Of a stretch of DNA of 64,000 nucleotides, positions 41,791 through 51,190 are shown piece by piece. The translations under genes were made by a program, and so were the position numbers. The stretch lies in NCBI RefSeq assembly GCF_900112205.1, contig NZ_FOKW01000008.1, positions 1 to 64,000 of the forward strand. Direction: 5' to 3'. Position 1 is the stretch's first letter, and each line of letters begins with the position of its first letter. This stretch comes from Natronobacterium haloterrestre. Its GTDB lineage: Archaea > Halobacteriota > Halobacteria > Halobacteriales > Natrialbaceae. The notes beneath the pieces were generated by a model that ran no database searches, was not told where the DNA came from, and saw only the letters and a program-made list of their open reading frames with translations.

Positions 41791-43578
41791 TTACTGCTCG
41801 CTACCGCCGTCGCGTTCGGGACCGCGGTCGGAGGCGTCGTCCGCTCGAGCGGAACCGGATCGGGGCCCGACTCCGGAGCCGTCCGCCTCGGCTTCGGCTT
41901 CGGCTTCGACCCTCCCGAGGTCGACTTCGACCGACGAGGGCTTCGGATCGACGCCCTTCCGGCTGGCGTCGAACTCCGAGAAGGCGTAGACCAGCCCGAC
42001 CAGCAGAACGACCCCCACCGGGAGGAAGACCGCGGGCGGCACCCCGACGAAACCGTAGAGCGCGTAGCAGACGATCACGACGAGCATGACCGTGCCCGCG
42101 TAGTACAACTGCGTGCGGATGTGATCGATGAGGTCGGCCCCGGTGAACGTCGAGGACAGCACCGAGGTGTCCGAGATGGGGGAGGTATGGTCGCCGAAGA
42201 TCGCGCCGGAGAACACCGCCCCGACCATCACCGGCATGAGTTCGAACGTACCGGTGAGGTCGTAGGCGACCCGGATCGCGATCGGCGTAACGATCCCCAT
42301 CGTCGCCCACGACGAACCCATGGTGAACGCGACGAACGCGGACACGAGCAGGACGACGATCGGGAGCACCGCCGGCGAGACGACCCCCTCTGCGACCCCG
42401 GCGACGTAAGTCCCCGTCCCGAGTTCGTCCGCGACCGCGCTGATCGCCCACGCGAGCACGAGGATCGTCACCGCGGTCAGCATGAGGTTGAACCCCTCGA
42501 GCACGGTATCGACGCCGTCACCGAGATCGAAGAGGTCGTAGGCCAACCCGATGAGAATCAGGGTCGCGACCATCGCGAACGAGCCCCAGACGAGCGCGGC
42601 CGCGAAGTCGCCGGCGCCCACGACGTCGACCAGTACCTGTACGGTCCCGTCCTCGCTCATCGCCGCGCCGATCGACGTCGGCGCGTCGGCCTCGGCCTGG
42701 TCGGCGAGCCACGACTCGTAGCCGGTCCAGAACGCGCCGGCCAGCGTGACCGCGATCAACACGACGATCGGCACGAAGAACGTCCGGAGCATCGGCCGGT
42801 CCTCGATCGGCGCGCCGAGGTCCTTCTCGACTTCCTGAAGCGGCTGTGCCTCGTCGCGGTTGACCTTTCCCGTTCGCCAGGATCGGTGTTCGGCGTCGAG
42901 CATCTCGCCGTAATCACGCCGCGTGAGGACGATGAGCCCCACCATGACGATCGCGAGCAGCGAGTAGGTGTTGAACGGGATCGAACTGACGAACGTCTCG
43001 AAGATGCCCGGTAGGTCGGCCTCCGCGACGTTGTGATCCTCGCTCTCGACGAGGCCAGTGTACCCCTCGTCGATCATCGAGAGCTGGAAGGCGACCCAGC
43101 TCGAGAGCCCGATCGTCGCGACTGGCGCGGCCGTCGAGTCGACGATGTAGGAGAGCTTCTCGCGTGACATCCGCATCTGGTCGGAGATCTCCCGCATCGT
43201 GGAGCCGACGATGGCCGTGTTGGCGTAGTCGTCGAAGAACAGGAGTATTCCGAGCACCCACGTCGCGAGGCCGGTGTTTCGCTGGGTCTCGAGGCGGTCG
43301 GTCGCCCAGTTGCGGACGGCGGTCGCGCCCCCGAGCCGCCAGATCAGCGCGACACCCGACCCCAGCAGCAACGTAAACACGAGGATGTTCGCGTGGAAGA
43401 CGTCCCCGATGGACTCGGTGATCCACGCGAACGTCTGCCCGATACCGATACTTCCGGTCGCGATCACTCCCCCGGACCAGATCCCCAGGAACAGCGAGAG
43501 GATCGGCCGGCGCGTCACGATCGCGAGTACGATCGCGAGCAACGGCGGCACGAGCGATAGTGCTCCGAATTCGGACAT
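41791..43578 (-). CDS. nhaC: NhaC-family Na+/H+ antiporter
   Basis: The 595-residue protein has 11-12 hydrophobic helices and NhaC landmarks: FGALSLVPPLLAIVLAIVTRRPILSLFLGIW, ILLFFDDYANTAIVG (the conserved DDYAN motif), STAAPVATIGLSSW, FTMGSSWATMGIVTPIAI and FSGAIFGDHTSPISDTSVLSS. Family members exchange Na+ for H+ and help keep cytosolic sodium low. The last 50 residues are an EAEAEAEADGSG-type acidic tail. Start ATG 43578, chosen because the first helix begins about 8 residues later. Confidence 0.92.
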   Translation of the reverse strand: MSEFGALSLVPPLLAIVLAIVTRRPILSLFLGIWSGGVIATGSIGIGQTFAWITESIGDVFHANILVFTLLLGSGVALIWRLGGATAVRNWATDRLETQRNTGLATWVLGILLFFDDYANTAIVGSTMREISDQMRMSREKLSYIVDSTAAPVATIGLSSWVAFQLSMIDEGYTGLVESEDHNVAEADLPGIFETFVSSIPFNTYSLLAIVMVGLIVLTRRDYGEMLDAEHRSWRTGKVNRDEAQPLQEVEKDLGAPIEDRPMLRTFFVPIVVLIAVTLAGAFWTGYESWLADQAEADAPTSIGAAMSEDGTVQVLVDVVGAGDFAAALVWGSFAMVATLILIGLAYDLFDLGDGVDTVLEGFNLMLTAVTILVLAWAISAVADELGTGTYVAGVAEGVVSPAVLPIVVLLVSAFVAFTMGSSWATMGIVTPIAIRVAYDLTGTFELMPVMVGAVFSGAIFGDHTSPISDTSVLSSTFTGADLIDHIRTQLYYAGTVMLVVIVCYALYGFVGVPPAVFLPVGVVLLVGLVYAFSEFDASRKGVDPKPSSVEVDLGRVEAEAEAEADGSGVGPRSGSARADDASDRGPERDGGSEQ

Positions 43579-43713
43579 ACTTGAGAAGATTTTTTCCAGT
43601 TTAATAACGTTACTCGTTCTCACGGGAACGGTAGGCACAGCCACTGCGGTCCTCGTGGGTGAGCCGGCAGGACGGCGTCTCAGAACGATCGGACGACACC
43701 TGGCCGAAGACGT

Positions 43714-44826
43714 CTATCGACGCAGAATCAGCTTGAGCACGTCCTCGTCCTCGAGGACGTGATCTTCGCCGACCTGCTGTTGGTCGTGGGTCGCGCTGGG
43801 GCCGGAGACGCGGGCGAATCGGAACCGCTCTTCCATCTCGCCGCCGAGTTTCTCGATCGCTTCGCCGACGGTCGTCCCCTTCTCGACTACGAGGGGTTCC
43901 TCCCAGTCGATGCCCCGTCCGGGTTTGTCCATGTAGACCCGAATGAGGCCCAGGTTCTCCCAGATGCGGTCCTTCAGCGCGTCGAGGCCCCGCTCCTTCT
44001 CGGCGCTGATGAACGTCACCTCCTCGGGATCGAGGTCGCGCTCGCGGAGTTCCTCGTCGACCGTTTCCTTGTAGTCGGGCTCGATGAGATCGACCTTGTT
44101 GACGCAGGTAATCGATGGGATGTACTCCCGGTTGTCCATCAGTCCGTCGACCAGCCGGTCGATGGTAACGTTCTCCTGGAGGTTCAGGTCGGCGTTGACG
44201 TAGCCGTGCTCGCGGAGGACGTCCTTGATCGTCTTCTCGTCTAGGTCCTGATCGGTGCTCGAGGTGATCTTGATGCCGTCCTTGTGCTTGCGGCGGACGG
44301 TCACCCGCGGGGGCTCCTGGTCGACGCGGATGTTGATGTCGTACAGTTCCTCCCGGAGCCGATCGTACTGTTCGATCTCGAAAACCGAGAGGACGAAGAC
44401 GATCAGGTCGGCGTTGCGGACGACCGCCAGTACCTGCTGGCCGTCGCCCTTGCCCGAGGCCGCGCCCTCGATCAGGCCGGGGACGTCGAGCATCTGGATG
44501 TTCGCCCCGCGGTGATTGAGCATCCCGGGGTTGACGTCGAGCGTCGTGAACTCGTAGGACCCGGTCTCGCTTTCGGCGTTGGTCAACGAGTTCAGCAGCG
44601 ACGACTTGCCGACGCTCGGGAACCCGACGAGCGCGACCGTCGCGTCGCCGTGTTTCTCGACGGAGTACCCGCCGCCGCCGCCCGACCCCGACTGTTGCTT
44701 CTCCAGTTTCTCCTTTTTCTCCGCGAGCTTCGACTTGAGCCGGCCGATGTGGGCCTCCGTCGACTTGTTGTAGGGCGTATTGGCGATTTCTTCCTCGATC
44801 TCCTCGATCTCCTCCTCGAGCCCCAT
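43714..44826 (-). CDS. drg: DRG-family GTP-binding protein (Obg-like, TGS domain)
   Basis: The 370-residue protein has a basic/acidic coiled N-terminus (GLEEEIEEIEEEIANTPYNKSTEAHIGRLKSKLA), the DRG-type GTPase with G1 GFPSVGKS (68-75), G3 DVPGLIEG, G4 NKVD and G5 SAEK, an HTH-like insert and a C-terminal TGS domain (PLVVEKGTTVGEAIEKLGGE to EDEDVLKLILRR). Archaeal Drg is universally conserved, binds ribosomal or RNA partners and is linked to translation under stress. The frame is open upstream to 45159, but conservation starts at ATG 44826. Confidence 0.95.
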   Translation of the reverse strand: MGLEEEIEEIEEEIANTPYNKSTEAHIGRLKSKLAEKKEKLEKQQSGSGGGGGYSVEKHGDATVALVGFPSVGKSSLLNSLTNAESETGSYEFTTLDVNPGMLNHRGANIQMLDVPGLIEGAASGKGDGQQVLAVVRNADLIVFVLSVFEIEQYDRLREELYDINIRVDQEPPRVTVRRKHKDGIKITSSTDQDLDEKTIKDVLREHGYVNADLNLQENVTIDRLVDGLMDNREYIPSITCVNKVDLIEPDYKETVDEELRERDLDPEEVTFISAEKERGLDALKDRIWENLGLIRVYMDKPGRGIDWEEPLVVEKGTTVGEAIEKLGGEMEERFRFARVSGPSATHDQQQVGEDHVLEDEDVLKLILRR

Positions 44827-44960
44827 TTGATTGTATCCAACCGTCCGCGCCGAAAAACACTTTCGAGAACGGGGCGGCGAGCGGCAACGGGGGTCGGACG
44901 GAAAAGCCGCGTACGGGACTGATCTCCCCCTCGAGGTCCCCGATCCAGCTCCTCGGTGGG

Positions 44961-45446
44961 TCACCAGTCGAAGTCGCGGTGTATGCGCCGCCCTTCCTCG
45001 TTCAGTACGGGGCCGACGACGTCGCTGACGCCGTCGAGGATCTCCGCCGATCTGACCGACGGCTCGTTCCCCGTGAACTCCGCGATCTCCTCGCTCGAGA
45101 CGCTGTAGACGACCCGGGCGAAGCCGGCGCTGACCATCCCACCGGCACACATCGGACACGGTTCCGTACTCGTGTACATGACCGTCTCGGCGCGTTCGTC
45201 CGGCTCGAGTTCCCGGCAGGCCCGATACGCGAGGTGCAGTTCGGGGTGACGACGGACGTCGTCTTCGGTGACGACACGGTTCGAGTCGGCCATGATTACC
45301 GCATCGTCCCGGACGAGCACCGACCCGAAGGGCCGGTCGCCGCGGTCGGCTGCCTCGCGAGCGAGTTCGAACGCCCGGCGCATGTGTGCGTCGTGGTCGA
45401 AATCGTCGAAGTCGTCGAAGTCGTCGGAAGTCGGATCGGACACGTC
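44961..45446 (-). CDS. Cytidine/deoxycytidylate deaminase-fold nucleoside deaminase
   Basis: The product (about 161 residues from GTG 45446) has the zinc deaminase fold: MRRAFELAREAADRGDRPFGSVLV, the ligand/proton-shuttle motif HPELHLA (H-x-E) and TEPCPMCAGGMVSAGF (PCxxC). Related proteins deaminate guanine, cytosine or tRNA adenosine (TadA), so the substrate is not certain; the C-terminal GNEPSVRSAEILDGVSDVVGPVL resembles guanine-deaminase/TadA relatives. The start is chosen at GTG 45446 because a TTTATT box lies about 29 nt upstream on the minus strand; an ATG at 45518 and a GTG at 45452 are alternatives. The linker DDFDDFDDFD is a short acidic repeat. Confidence 0.83.
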   Translation of the reverse strand, partial: DVSDPTSDDFDDFDDFDHDAHMRRAFELAREAADRGDRPFGSVLVRDDAVIMADSNRVVTEDDVRRHPELHLAYRACRELEPDERAETVMYTSTEPCPMCAGGMVSAGFARVVYSVSSEEIAEFTGNEPSVRSAEILDGVSDVVGPVLNEEGRRIHRDFDW

Positions 45447-45654
45447 CACACAGTTAAGCGAGATTCCCAATAAATCGGGGGGCGACGTTTCGGACGGAGT
45501 CCCGACGACCATCGGCACTTCGATCAGTGGTGAGAACCCGCAGATTCCGCCGCTTCCACCGTTTAATATCCCCTCGTACCACGGCGTGCATTACCGTTGA
45601 TAACGGAATTTCGACACACATAAACGACGGGCAGATGAACCCCAAGACAGACGA

Positions 45655-45858
45655 ATGCCTGACCCCGCGCGGCTGCGAGACAGTACCCAGATCGTCCTCC
45701 GCCAGGAGGCACTCGAGCAACTCGAGCAGCCGTTAGACGACGAGTTCGCCGTGACGGTTTTCGAGGAGGAAGAAAACCGCTACCGGATCATCGGCAGTCC
45801 GGTCGAGATCAAGGAAGCCAGCGAGTTTCTCGCCCGCCGGGGCGTCGCCGTCCTCTGA
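45655..45858 (+). CDS. VNG_1110C-like conserved small protein
   Basis: Sixty-seven residues, PDPARLRDSTQIVLRQEALEQLEQPLDDEFAVTVFEEEENRYRIIGSPVEIKEASEFLARRGVAVL. The IIGSPVEIK...FL.R.GV ending is, from memory, typical of the haloarchaeal VNG_1110C family, an alpha/beta protein with no known activity. It stands alone between the deaminase and the PGF-CTERM gene. Confidence 0.8.
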   Translation: MPDPARLRDSTQIVLRQEALEQLEQPLDDEFAVTVFEEEENRYRIIGSPVEIKEASEFLARRGVAVL

Positions 45859-45972
45859 TCGGGTTCGCCGTCCAGTCCCCCAGTTCTTGCTCGAGACCGC
45901 TCGAAACTCGCCAGAACCCTCCCTCATCGTGTCCACGGCGGACAGTCAATTCTACCATGGAGATCGAGTTTG

Positions 45973-45984
45973 TATATTTATATG
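45973..45984 (+). promoter_or_regulatory. TATA box for the PGF-CTERM protein gene
   Basis: TATATTTATATG lies 25-36 nt before the ATG at 46009 and is a strong match to haloarchaeal TATA boxes. Confidence 0.55.
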
Positions 45985-46008
45985 TGGGGGGTGAGAACGG
46001 TAGCTCGT

Positions 46009-48054
46009 ATGCCCTCTCCAACGGGACGAACGACCGCTATTCACGGGACGAGATCGATGGCACTCGCGCTCGCCGCACTCGTATGCCTCTCGATGCTCGC
46101 CGTGGGTGGAACGTACAGCGTATCGGCAACTGACGGCGACGAAACGGAGTACGACGTCGAATCGTACGCCGACGTCGAGGAGGCGGACGCCCTGGAACCC
46201 GCCGACGAACTCTACATCAACGACGACGGCAGCGGCGTGCTCGTCTACACCGAGGATACCGACGACGAAATCGACGAGATGAAACTCGGTGCCGACGTCG
46301 GCGAAGGCCTGGCGCACATCCTCGTCAGCGGCGAACACGACGGCGAGGAGGACGTCGAAGGCCAGATGAGCGCCGTCCTCGAGGACGATCGGTTCACCGC
46401 CGACGGCGCCCTGACGATGGAGCAGCCGCCCGAACTCGAGGAACTCGACGTCGAAATCGTCGGCAAGCAGACCCAGGAGACCAGCGAGTTCGATGCGGAC
46501 GTCTACGCGCTGATCGGCGGCGAGGACGGCGGCATCCAGCAGGTGTCGACGGCTGGCACGGGAGCAGTCCAGACACAGACCCAGGCACAACAGCAACGCC
46601 TGTTCGAGTCCGCCAGCACCGCCGGTGACATCGAGGTCACCGGGGACACGTTCTCCTCGTCGGGGACCGTCGACGTCGACTTCGGCACCGCGCCGATGAC
46701 CGACTCGCCCGACGAGACGTTCGCCTTCGACCTCTCCCAGACCGGGACGGGGTACGAGATCGAGGTCACCGAGCGGGAGACGGTCTTCAACTCGATGTTC
46801 GCCGACCCGGTCGAGGAGTGGGAGACCGAGGCGAAAGCGAAGGCCACGCTCGAAGAGCAGTACGCCGGGACTGCCGCCGACCTCGGCGGCGACGTGACAG
46901 TCGAAATCACCAGTCACGAGTTCAAGGAACTCGATCAGCAGCGTGACACCTACCTGAAGGACGTCGAGTACACGGTCACCTACGAGGGCATCGAGGACGG
47001 ACTCGAGGACGCGCTCGCCGAGGAACTTGCGGACGATCCCTCGACCGACCTCTCGGAAGACGACGCCGAGCGGATCGCGGGCCAGCTCACCGAGATCGAA
47101 ATCGAGACCGTCGAGTTCGACATGACCACGGGTGACGAGGCGCTCGAGGCCGCCTGGAACGTCCAGATCGCCGAGTATGCCCCGGTCATGGAGGCGATGA
47201 TGGAAATCAGCGAGGCCACGCTCGACGACGAGCAGGAGAACACGTTCGACGACGAGTTCGAGGACGTCGACGAGATGCTCGCGGCCCAGCAGGCCGCCGA
47301 CCTCCGGACGACCGTCGAGTGGGACGTCAACGTCGCCTACACCGACGACAACCGGATCGAACTCGAGGCCACGGCCACGGGCGATACCGAAAACTACGAC
47401 GCATACACCGACGAACTCGCCGACCGCGGCATCGACGTCGCCGATCAGGAGACGACGTTCGAGTTCAACGCCTACACCGAAGACGGCGAAATCAACGTCG
47501 ACGGCAACGTCGAGGTCGGTATGGACGACCTCGCGGAAGAGTTCCTGACCTCCGTCACGACTGCCATGCAGGACGAATCCGACGAGCTCGGGAACTTCGC
47601 CTCGACGCTCGAGGACAGCGAACTCGAGATCGCGAAAGTCGACGTCGACGTCGACAGCGAGACGGTCGAACTCGAAGCCGGTGCCAAGTTCAACGACACC
47701 GAGTCGCTGATCGAGGACGGCGTCCTCGGCGACAACGTCGCCGTGACCCAGATCGTCGGCGAGAACGACGACGATGCCGAGGAGGTCGCGACTTACGTCT
47801 ACGTCCAGGACCTCGAGACGGACGACGAGATGTCCGAGGACGAACTCACGGAACTCGGTCTCGTCGACGACGATACCGAGGTCTACGAGCCCGGCGAAGG
47901 CGACCGCGAGTTCCCCGAGATGGACACCGAGGCCGCCGCGAACTACCTCGGCGTCGATCTCGAGGACGAGGACGGCATGCCCGGCTTCGGATTCGCCGGT
48001 GCGATCGCCGCGCTCGGTGCAGTCCTCGCAGTGCTGATCGCGCGTCGCGCGTGA
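46009..48054 (+). CDS. Large secreted PGF-CTERM surface protein
   Basis: The 681-residue protein has a signal peptide (TRSMALALAALVCLSMLAVGGTYSVSA, cleaved near ATDGDE), an extremely acidic mature part of alpha/beta type, and the PGF-CTERM tail (MPGFGFAGAIAALGAVLAVLIARRA), so it should be processed by archaeosortase A and lipid-anchored. Visible features include the low-complexity QTQTQAQQQR near 200 and several E/D-rich helices. No catalytic motif is evident and I know of no characterised homologue. A strong TATA box suggests good expression. Confidence 0.88.
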   Translation: MPSPTGRTTAIHGTRSMALALAALVCLSMLAVGGTYSVSATDGDETEYDVESYADVEEADALEPADELYINDDGSGVLVYTEDTDDEIDEMKLGADVGEGLAHILVSGEHDGEEDVEGQMSAVLEDDRFTADGALTMEQPPELEELDVEIVGKQTQETSEFDADVYALIGGEDGGIQQVSTAGTGAVQTQTQAQQQRLFESASTAGDIEVTGDTFSSSGTVDVDFGTAPMTDSPDETFAFDLSQTGTGYEIEVTERETVFNSMFADPVEEWETEAKAKATLEEQYAGTAADLGGDVTVEITSHEFKELDQQRDTYLKDVEYTVTYEGIEDGLEDALAEELADDPSTDLSEDDAERIAGQLTEIEIETVEFDMTTGDEALEAAWNVQIAEYAPVMEAMMEISEATLDDEQENTFDDEFEDVDEMLAAQQAADLRTTVEWDVNVAYTDDNRIELEATATGDTENYDAYTDELADRGIDVADQETTFEFNAYTEDGEINVDGNVEVGMDDLAEEFLTSVTTAMQDESDELGNFASTLEDSELEIAKVDVDVDSETVELEAGAKFNDTESLIEDGVLGDNVAVTQIVGENDDDAEEVATYVYVQDLETDDEMSEDELTELGLVDDDTEVYEPGEGDREFPEMDTEAAANYLGVDLEDEDGMPGFGFAGAIAALGAVLAVLIARRA

Positions 48055-48164
48055 GAACCACCTGATCGCCTGATCGGTTCGTAATCCGGTACGAACCGTC
48101 GGAGAACTGCGCTTCGTTCTTCGGTTCTCGTTCCGACCGTCGACAGCGAGAGCTCCCCGTCTTA

Positions 48165-49472
48165 CTATCGCTCCGGATGCGTCGGCGCGTCGAATCCGCC
48201 CCGAACCAGCGGTTTCGCGACGTGGCGGCGTGCACACGGCGGCACCTCGTACCACCCTTCTTCGAGATCGCGGTCGATCGGAACCTCGCGTTTCGTCGCG
48301 GCGGTCGTCTCGCAGTCCCGACAGCGATACCCCTGGTTCCGGCCGGCGCTTTCCATCGTCCGCTCGCAGTCCGGACAGATCGGCGTCGCGAGTTCGGTCT
48401 CCACGAGGTCCCGGACGGCGAACTTCTCGAGTTTGAGGGTGCCGTTTGCGACTTCGCCGCAGACGGTGATCCGGTCCCCGACCCGCAGCGCGCGAACGCG
48501 GTCGCGAAAGCGTTTGGTGGGTTCGAAGGCGGCACACTCGAGCCGAGCGGCATCGTCCGACCCCGTCGCGCCCGGATCGACCACCTCGAAGAAGACGTGT
48601 CCGCCCCGGCGGGTTTCCGGCTCCGAGGCGACGCGGGCCTCGAGACGGTACGCACGACCGTCCCGGACGTCCGCAACCGAGCAGTCGTCGTCGACGGCAC
48701 GAACGTGGGCGTCCGTCCCCTGGTTGGTGACGAACAGCTGGCTCTCGGCGACGGGTTCGGCGTCGATCCGGTCGGCGACCGCCCGAACGGTCTCCGGGTC
48801 GTCGCCCCGGATGCCGTGGAGGATCGGGCCGGGCGTGTGGGGAACGCAGACGGTTTCGCCCTCCTCGCGGTCGACCGTGTCCCAGGCCTCGGGATAGCCC
48901 CAGTCGGCGGCCGCGAAGACGCTCTCGTCGTCGACTTCCCGTGGCGTTCCCCACCGCTTGGGTTCGCGATAGGAGATGTACTCGTAGGTCCACTCGTCGA
49001 CGGCTGCCCACGCACCGACCGCGGCGAGCGCGCCGATACGGCCCCGGCCGTTGCCCGCGTGCCAGGTGCGGAACCCGTGACGGTCACAGCGGGCCGTCGC
49101 GTCGGCGAGGGGCAGTTCCTCCCCGACCGCCCGCCGAGCGAACCCGGCGACGTCGTCCGGCACCGCGCCGGGATCGCCGTCCGCCACGACGAGTCCGGGA
49201 TGGGTCCGCTCGTCGGCGGTCTCGGCGAGCGACTCGAGACACTCCCGGGCGATCTCGAACGCGCGGTCGGGATCGCAGTCGGCGTGGATCGCGAGCGCGG
49301 CGTTGCCACGCGTCTTGTACTCGACGGCGGGGTTGAGCCGCACCAGCAGGAGCCGTTCGACCGACGCCCCCTCGATCTCTCCGCGCAGCCGCTGAGCGAC
49401 GCGTCTGGCGACGTAGGTCGTACACATCCCGCGCTCGCGGGAGTCGGTATCGTCGAGCCCGACGACGGTCAT
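48165..49472 (-). CDS. tiaS: tRNA(Ile2) 2-agmatinylcytidine synthetase
   Basis: The 435-residue protein begins [21 protein letters not shown], the TiaS N-terminus with its GLDDTDS nucleotide-binding motif. It carries [16 protein letters not shown], an OB-fold near 330-400 ([11 protein letters not shown]..., [26 protein letters not shown]) and a C-terminal zinc ribbon (CPDC...CRDC). TiaS charges C34 of tRNA-Ile(CAU) with agmatine in an ATP-dependent reaction so that it reads AUA only. The frame is open upstream, but conservation starts at ATG 49472. Confidence 0.95.
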   Translation of the reverse strand: MTVVGLDDTDSRERGMCTTYVARRVAQRLRGEIEGASVERLLLVRLNPAVEYKTRGNAALAIHADCDPDRAFEIARECLESLAETADERTHPGLVVADGDPGAVPDDVAGFARRAVGEELPLADATARCDRHGFRTWHAGNGRGRIGALAAVGAWAAVDEWTYEYISYREPKRWGTPREVDDESVFAAADWGYPEAWDTVDREEGETVCVPHTPGPILHGIRGDDPETVRAVADRIDAEPVAESQLFVTNQGTDAHVRAVDDDCSVADVRDGRAYRLEARVASEPETRRGGHVFFEVVDPGATGSDDAARLECAAFEPTKRFRDRVRALRVGDRITVCGEVANGTLKLEKFAVRDLVETELATPICPDCERTMESAGRNQGYRCRDCETTAATKREVPIDRDLEEGWYEVPPCARRHVAKPLVRGGFDAPTHPER

Positions 49473-49640
49473 CGACCCGAGGTTAGCGCGGCGGCCTGTA
49501 ACGCCTTTCGGGACGGACGCCAGGAGGGGCGATTTCGGGCCAACGGATTCCCGGCCCTGCCCCGTCGCCACTCTGTAATAAGTATACTGCCGGTACGAAG
49601 GGAAACCGCTACAGGGCGACCGGACATCTCGGGGAAAGGC

Positions 49641-49650
49641 TATTATAGGA
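49641..49650 (+). promoter_or_regulatory. TATA box for the HTH regulator gene
   Basis: TATTATAGGA lies 21-30 nt before the ATG at 49671, consistent with a leaderless transcript. Confidence 0.5.
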
Positions 49651-49670
49651 GGAATAGCTTACATCCCCCT

Positions 49671-50654
49671 ATGTCCCGCTCCGCACTGGTCGGTAACGTG
49701 ACCGCGATGTTAGAGGACGCGGGATTCGCAGTCAGCGACCGGTGTGCGATCCGGCCGAAGAGTTTCGACGTCGCTGCGCGCCGCGGTAAAGATCTGATCC
49801 TCGTGAAGATTCTCGGAAACATCGACGCCTTCAACGAGGAGACCGGCCACGAGATGCGCCGGCTCGGGACCTACCTCGAGGCGACGCCGCTCGTCATCGG
49901 GCTTCGCAGTCGCGACGAGGACCTGAAACCCGACGTCGTCTACTTCCGACACGGCGTCCCGGTACTCAGTCCGGACACCGCGTACAACCTGTTCATCGAG
50001 GACGTCCCGCCGCTGATCTACGCCGCGCCGGGCGGGCTCTACGTCAACATCGACGGCGACCTGCTCGCCGACGAGCGCGAGCAGCGCGACCTGAGCCTCG
50101 GCCAGCTCGCGAGCGAACTCGGCGTCTCCCGGCGGACGGTCTCGAAGTACGAGGACGGCATGAACGCCTCCGTCGAGGTCGCGATGGAACTACAGGAGAT
50201 GTTCGACGCGCCGCTGACGAGCCCGGTCGACGTCCTGGACGGGGCCGACGACGTCCACGAGACCGACTCCACCCCGGAGGACCCGGAGGCCGACCCCGAC
50301 GACGAACAGGTCGTCGCGGTCTTCACCCGGGCCGGCTACAAGGTTCATCCGACGCTTCGCTCGCCGTTCAAGGCGGTCAGCCGCGAGACCGAAGAGGGAG
50401 ACGACGACGGGGAAGAAGACGTGGTCCTGACGGGCCACTCCGAGTTCACCAAGGCCGCCGAGAAGCGGGCCCGCATCATGAGTTCGATCGGTCAGGTCAC
50501 CCACACCCAGTCGGTGTACGTCGTCGACCGTGCGAAACGCGACTCCGTCGACGGGACCGCCCTGGTCGAACGCAACGAACTCTCGGAGATGCGCAACGCG
50601 GAGGAACTCCGGAAAGTAATCCGCGAACGCGCCGAACGAGAGGAAGCGGCCTGA
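49671..50654 (+). CDS. Conserved archaeal HTH transcriptional regulator (COG1395 type)
   Basis: The 327-residue protein has an N-terminal alpha/beta domain (about 1-125; [25 protein letters not shown], an endonuclease-like fold without a clear active site), a Cro/C1-type helix-turn-helix at about 140-163 ([23 protein letters not shown]), an acidic linker, and a C-terminal alpha/beta domain that resembles the first ([36 protein letters not shown]). This is the COG1395 family found in nearly all euryarchaea; its target is unknown. It starts at ATG 49671, supported by the TATA box; an in-frame open stretch upstream is antisense to tiaS and rejected. Confidence 0.9.
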   Translation: MSRSALVGNVTAMLEDAGFAVSDRCAIRPKSFDVAARRGKDLILVKILGNIDAFNEETGHEMRRLGTYLEATPLVIGLRSRDEDLKPDVVYFRHGVPVLSPDTAYNLFIEDVPPLIYAAPGGLYVNIDGDLLADEREQRDLSLGQLASELGVSRRTVSKYEDGMNASVEVAMELQEMFDAPLTSPVDVLDGADDVHETDSTPEDPEADPDDEQVVAVFTRAGYKVHPTLRSPFKAVSRETEEGDDDGEEDVVLTGHSEFTKAAEKRARIMSSIGQVTHTQSVYVVDRAKRDSVDGTALVERNELSEMRNAEELRKVIRERAEREEAA

Positions 50655-50858
50655 TCGTCACGCCGGGCTCGATCAGGAGTAGTAAGGCGAAGGTATCCCG
50701 CGTCGATGACGTCGTACCGCGCTTATGCGTATCGCTCGAGAACTGCGAGCGATGCCTGTCGTCCGCCAGCGGCTCCGTAGGGGGTCCCGAGAAACGACTG
50801 GCGGACGTAGGGTACGGATCGAACGGGAGAACGAATCGAACGTAATCGACGGCGCAGT

Positions 50859-51104
50859 TTAGGCGTAGGTTTCCTCGAGGTACTCGACGATGTCGTCGCT
50901 TTCGTTCATCCCCTCGACGCCCTGGGCCTCGTCGGTGATGACCGGAACGCCGGTCTGCCCGCTCACTTTCTCGACTTCCGTTCGGTCGCCGTGGGACCGT
51001 GGCACCTCGATCACGTCGTACTCGAGTTCGAGTTCGTCGAGCTTCGAGCGGACTTTCGCACAGTAAGGACAGCCGGGGAGTTCGTACAGCGTGATGTCGG
51101 ACAT
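50859..51104 (-). CDS. Glutaredoxin family protein
   Basis: The 81-residue protein has the Grx fold: ITLYELPGCPYCAKVRSKLDELELEYDVIEVPR with CPYC at 12-15, QTGVPVITDEAQGVEGMNESDDIVEYLEETYA with the cis-Pro TGVPV. Haloarchaea lack glutathione, so it may work with gamma-Glu-Cys or thioredoxin-reductase fusions such as the one at 16463. It is a single gene. Confidence 0.93.
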   Translation of the reverse strand: MSDITLYELPGCPYCAKVRSKLDELELEYDVIEVPRSHGDRTEVEKVSGQTGVPVITDEAQGVEGMNESDDIVEYLEETYA

Positions 51105-51190
51105 ACCCGGGGTAGACGACTATCGCCTAAGAGGCCACCGGTCGGCTGTCGCTTTGCCGGAACTCGAGTCGCCACCGACGGCGAACGGGG

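Noticed and set aside
45952-49011. 1019-residue minus-strand ORF covering the PGF-CTERM gene
   Set aside because: It is antisense to a protein with signal peptide and PGF-CTERM tail, and to tiaS in another frame; it has no start context and no recognisable domain.
48177-49670. N-terminal extension of the Cro/C1 regulator
   Set aside because: The open frame upstream of ATG 49671 is antisense to tiaS, and the TATA box at 49641 supports the short form.
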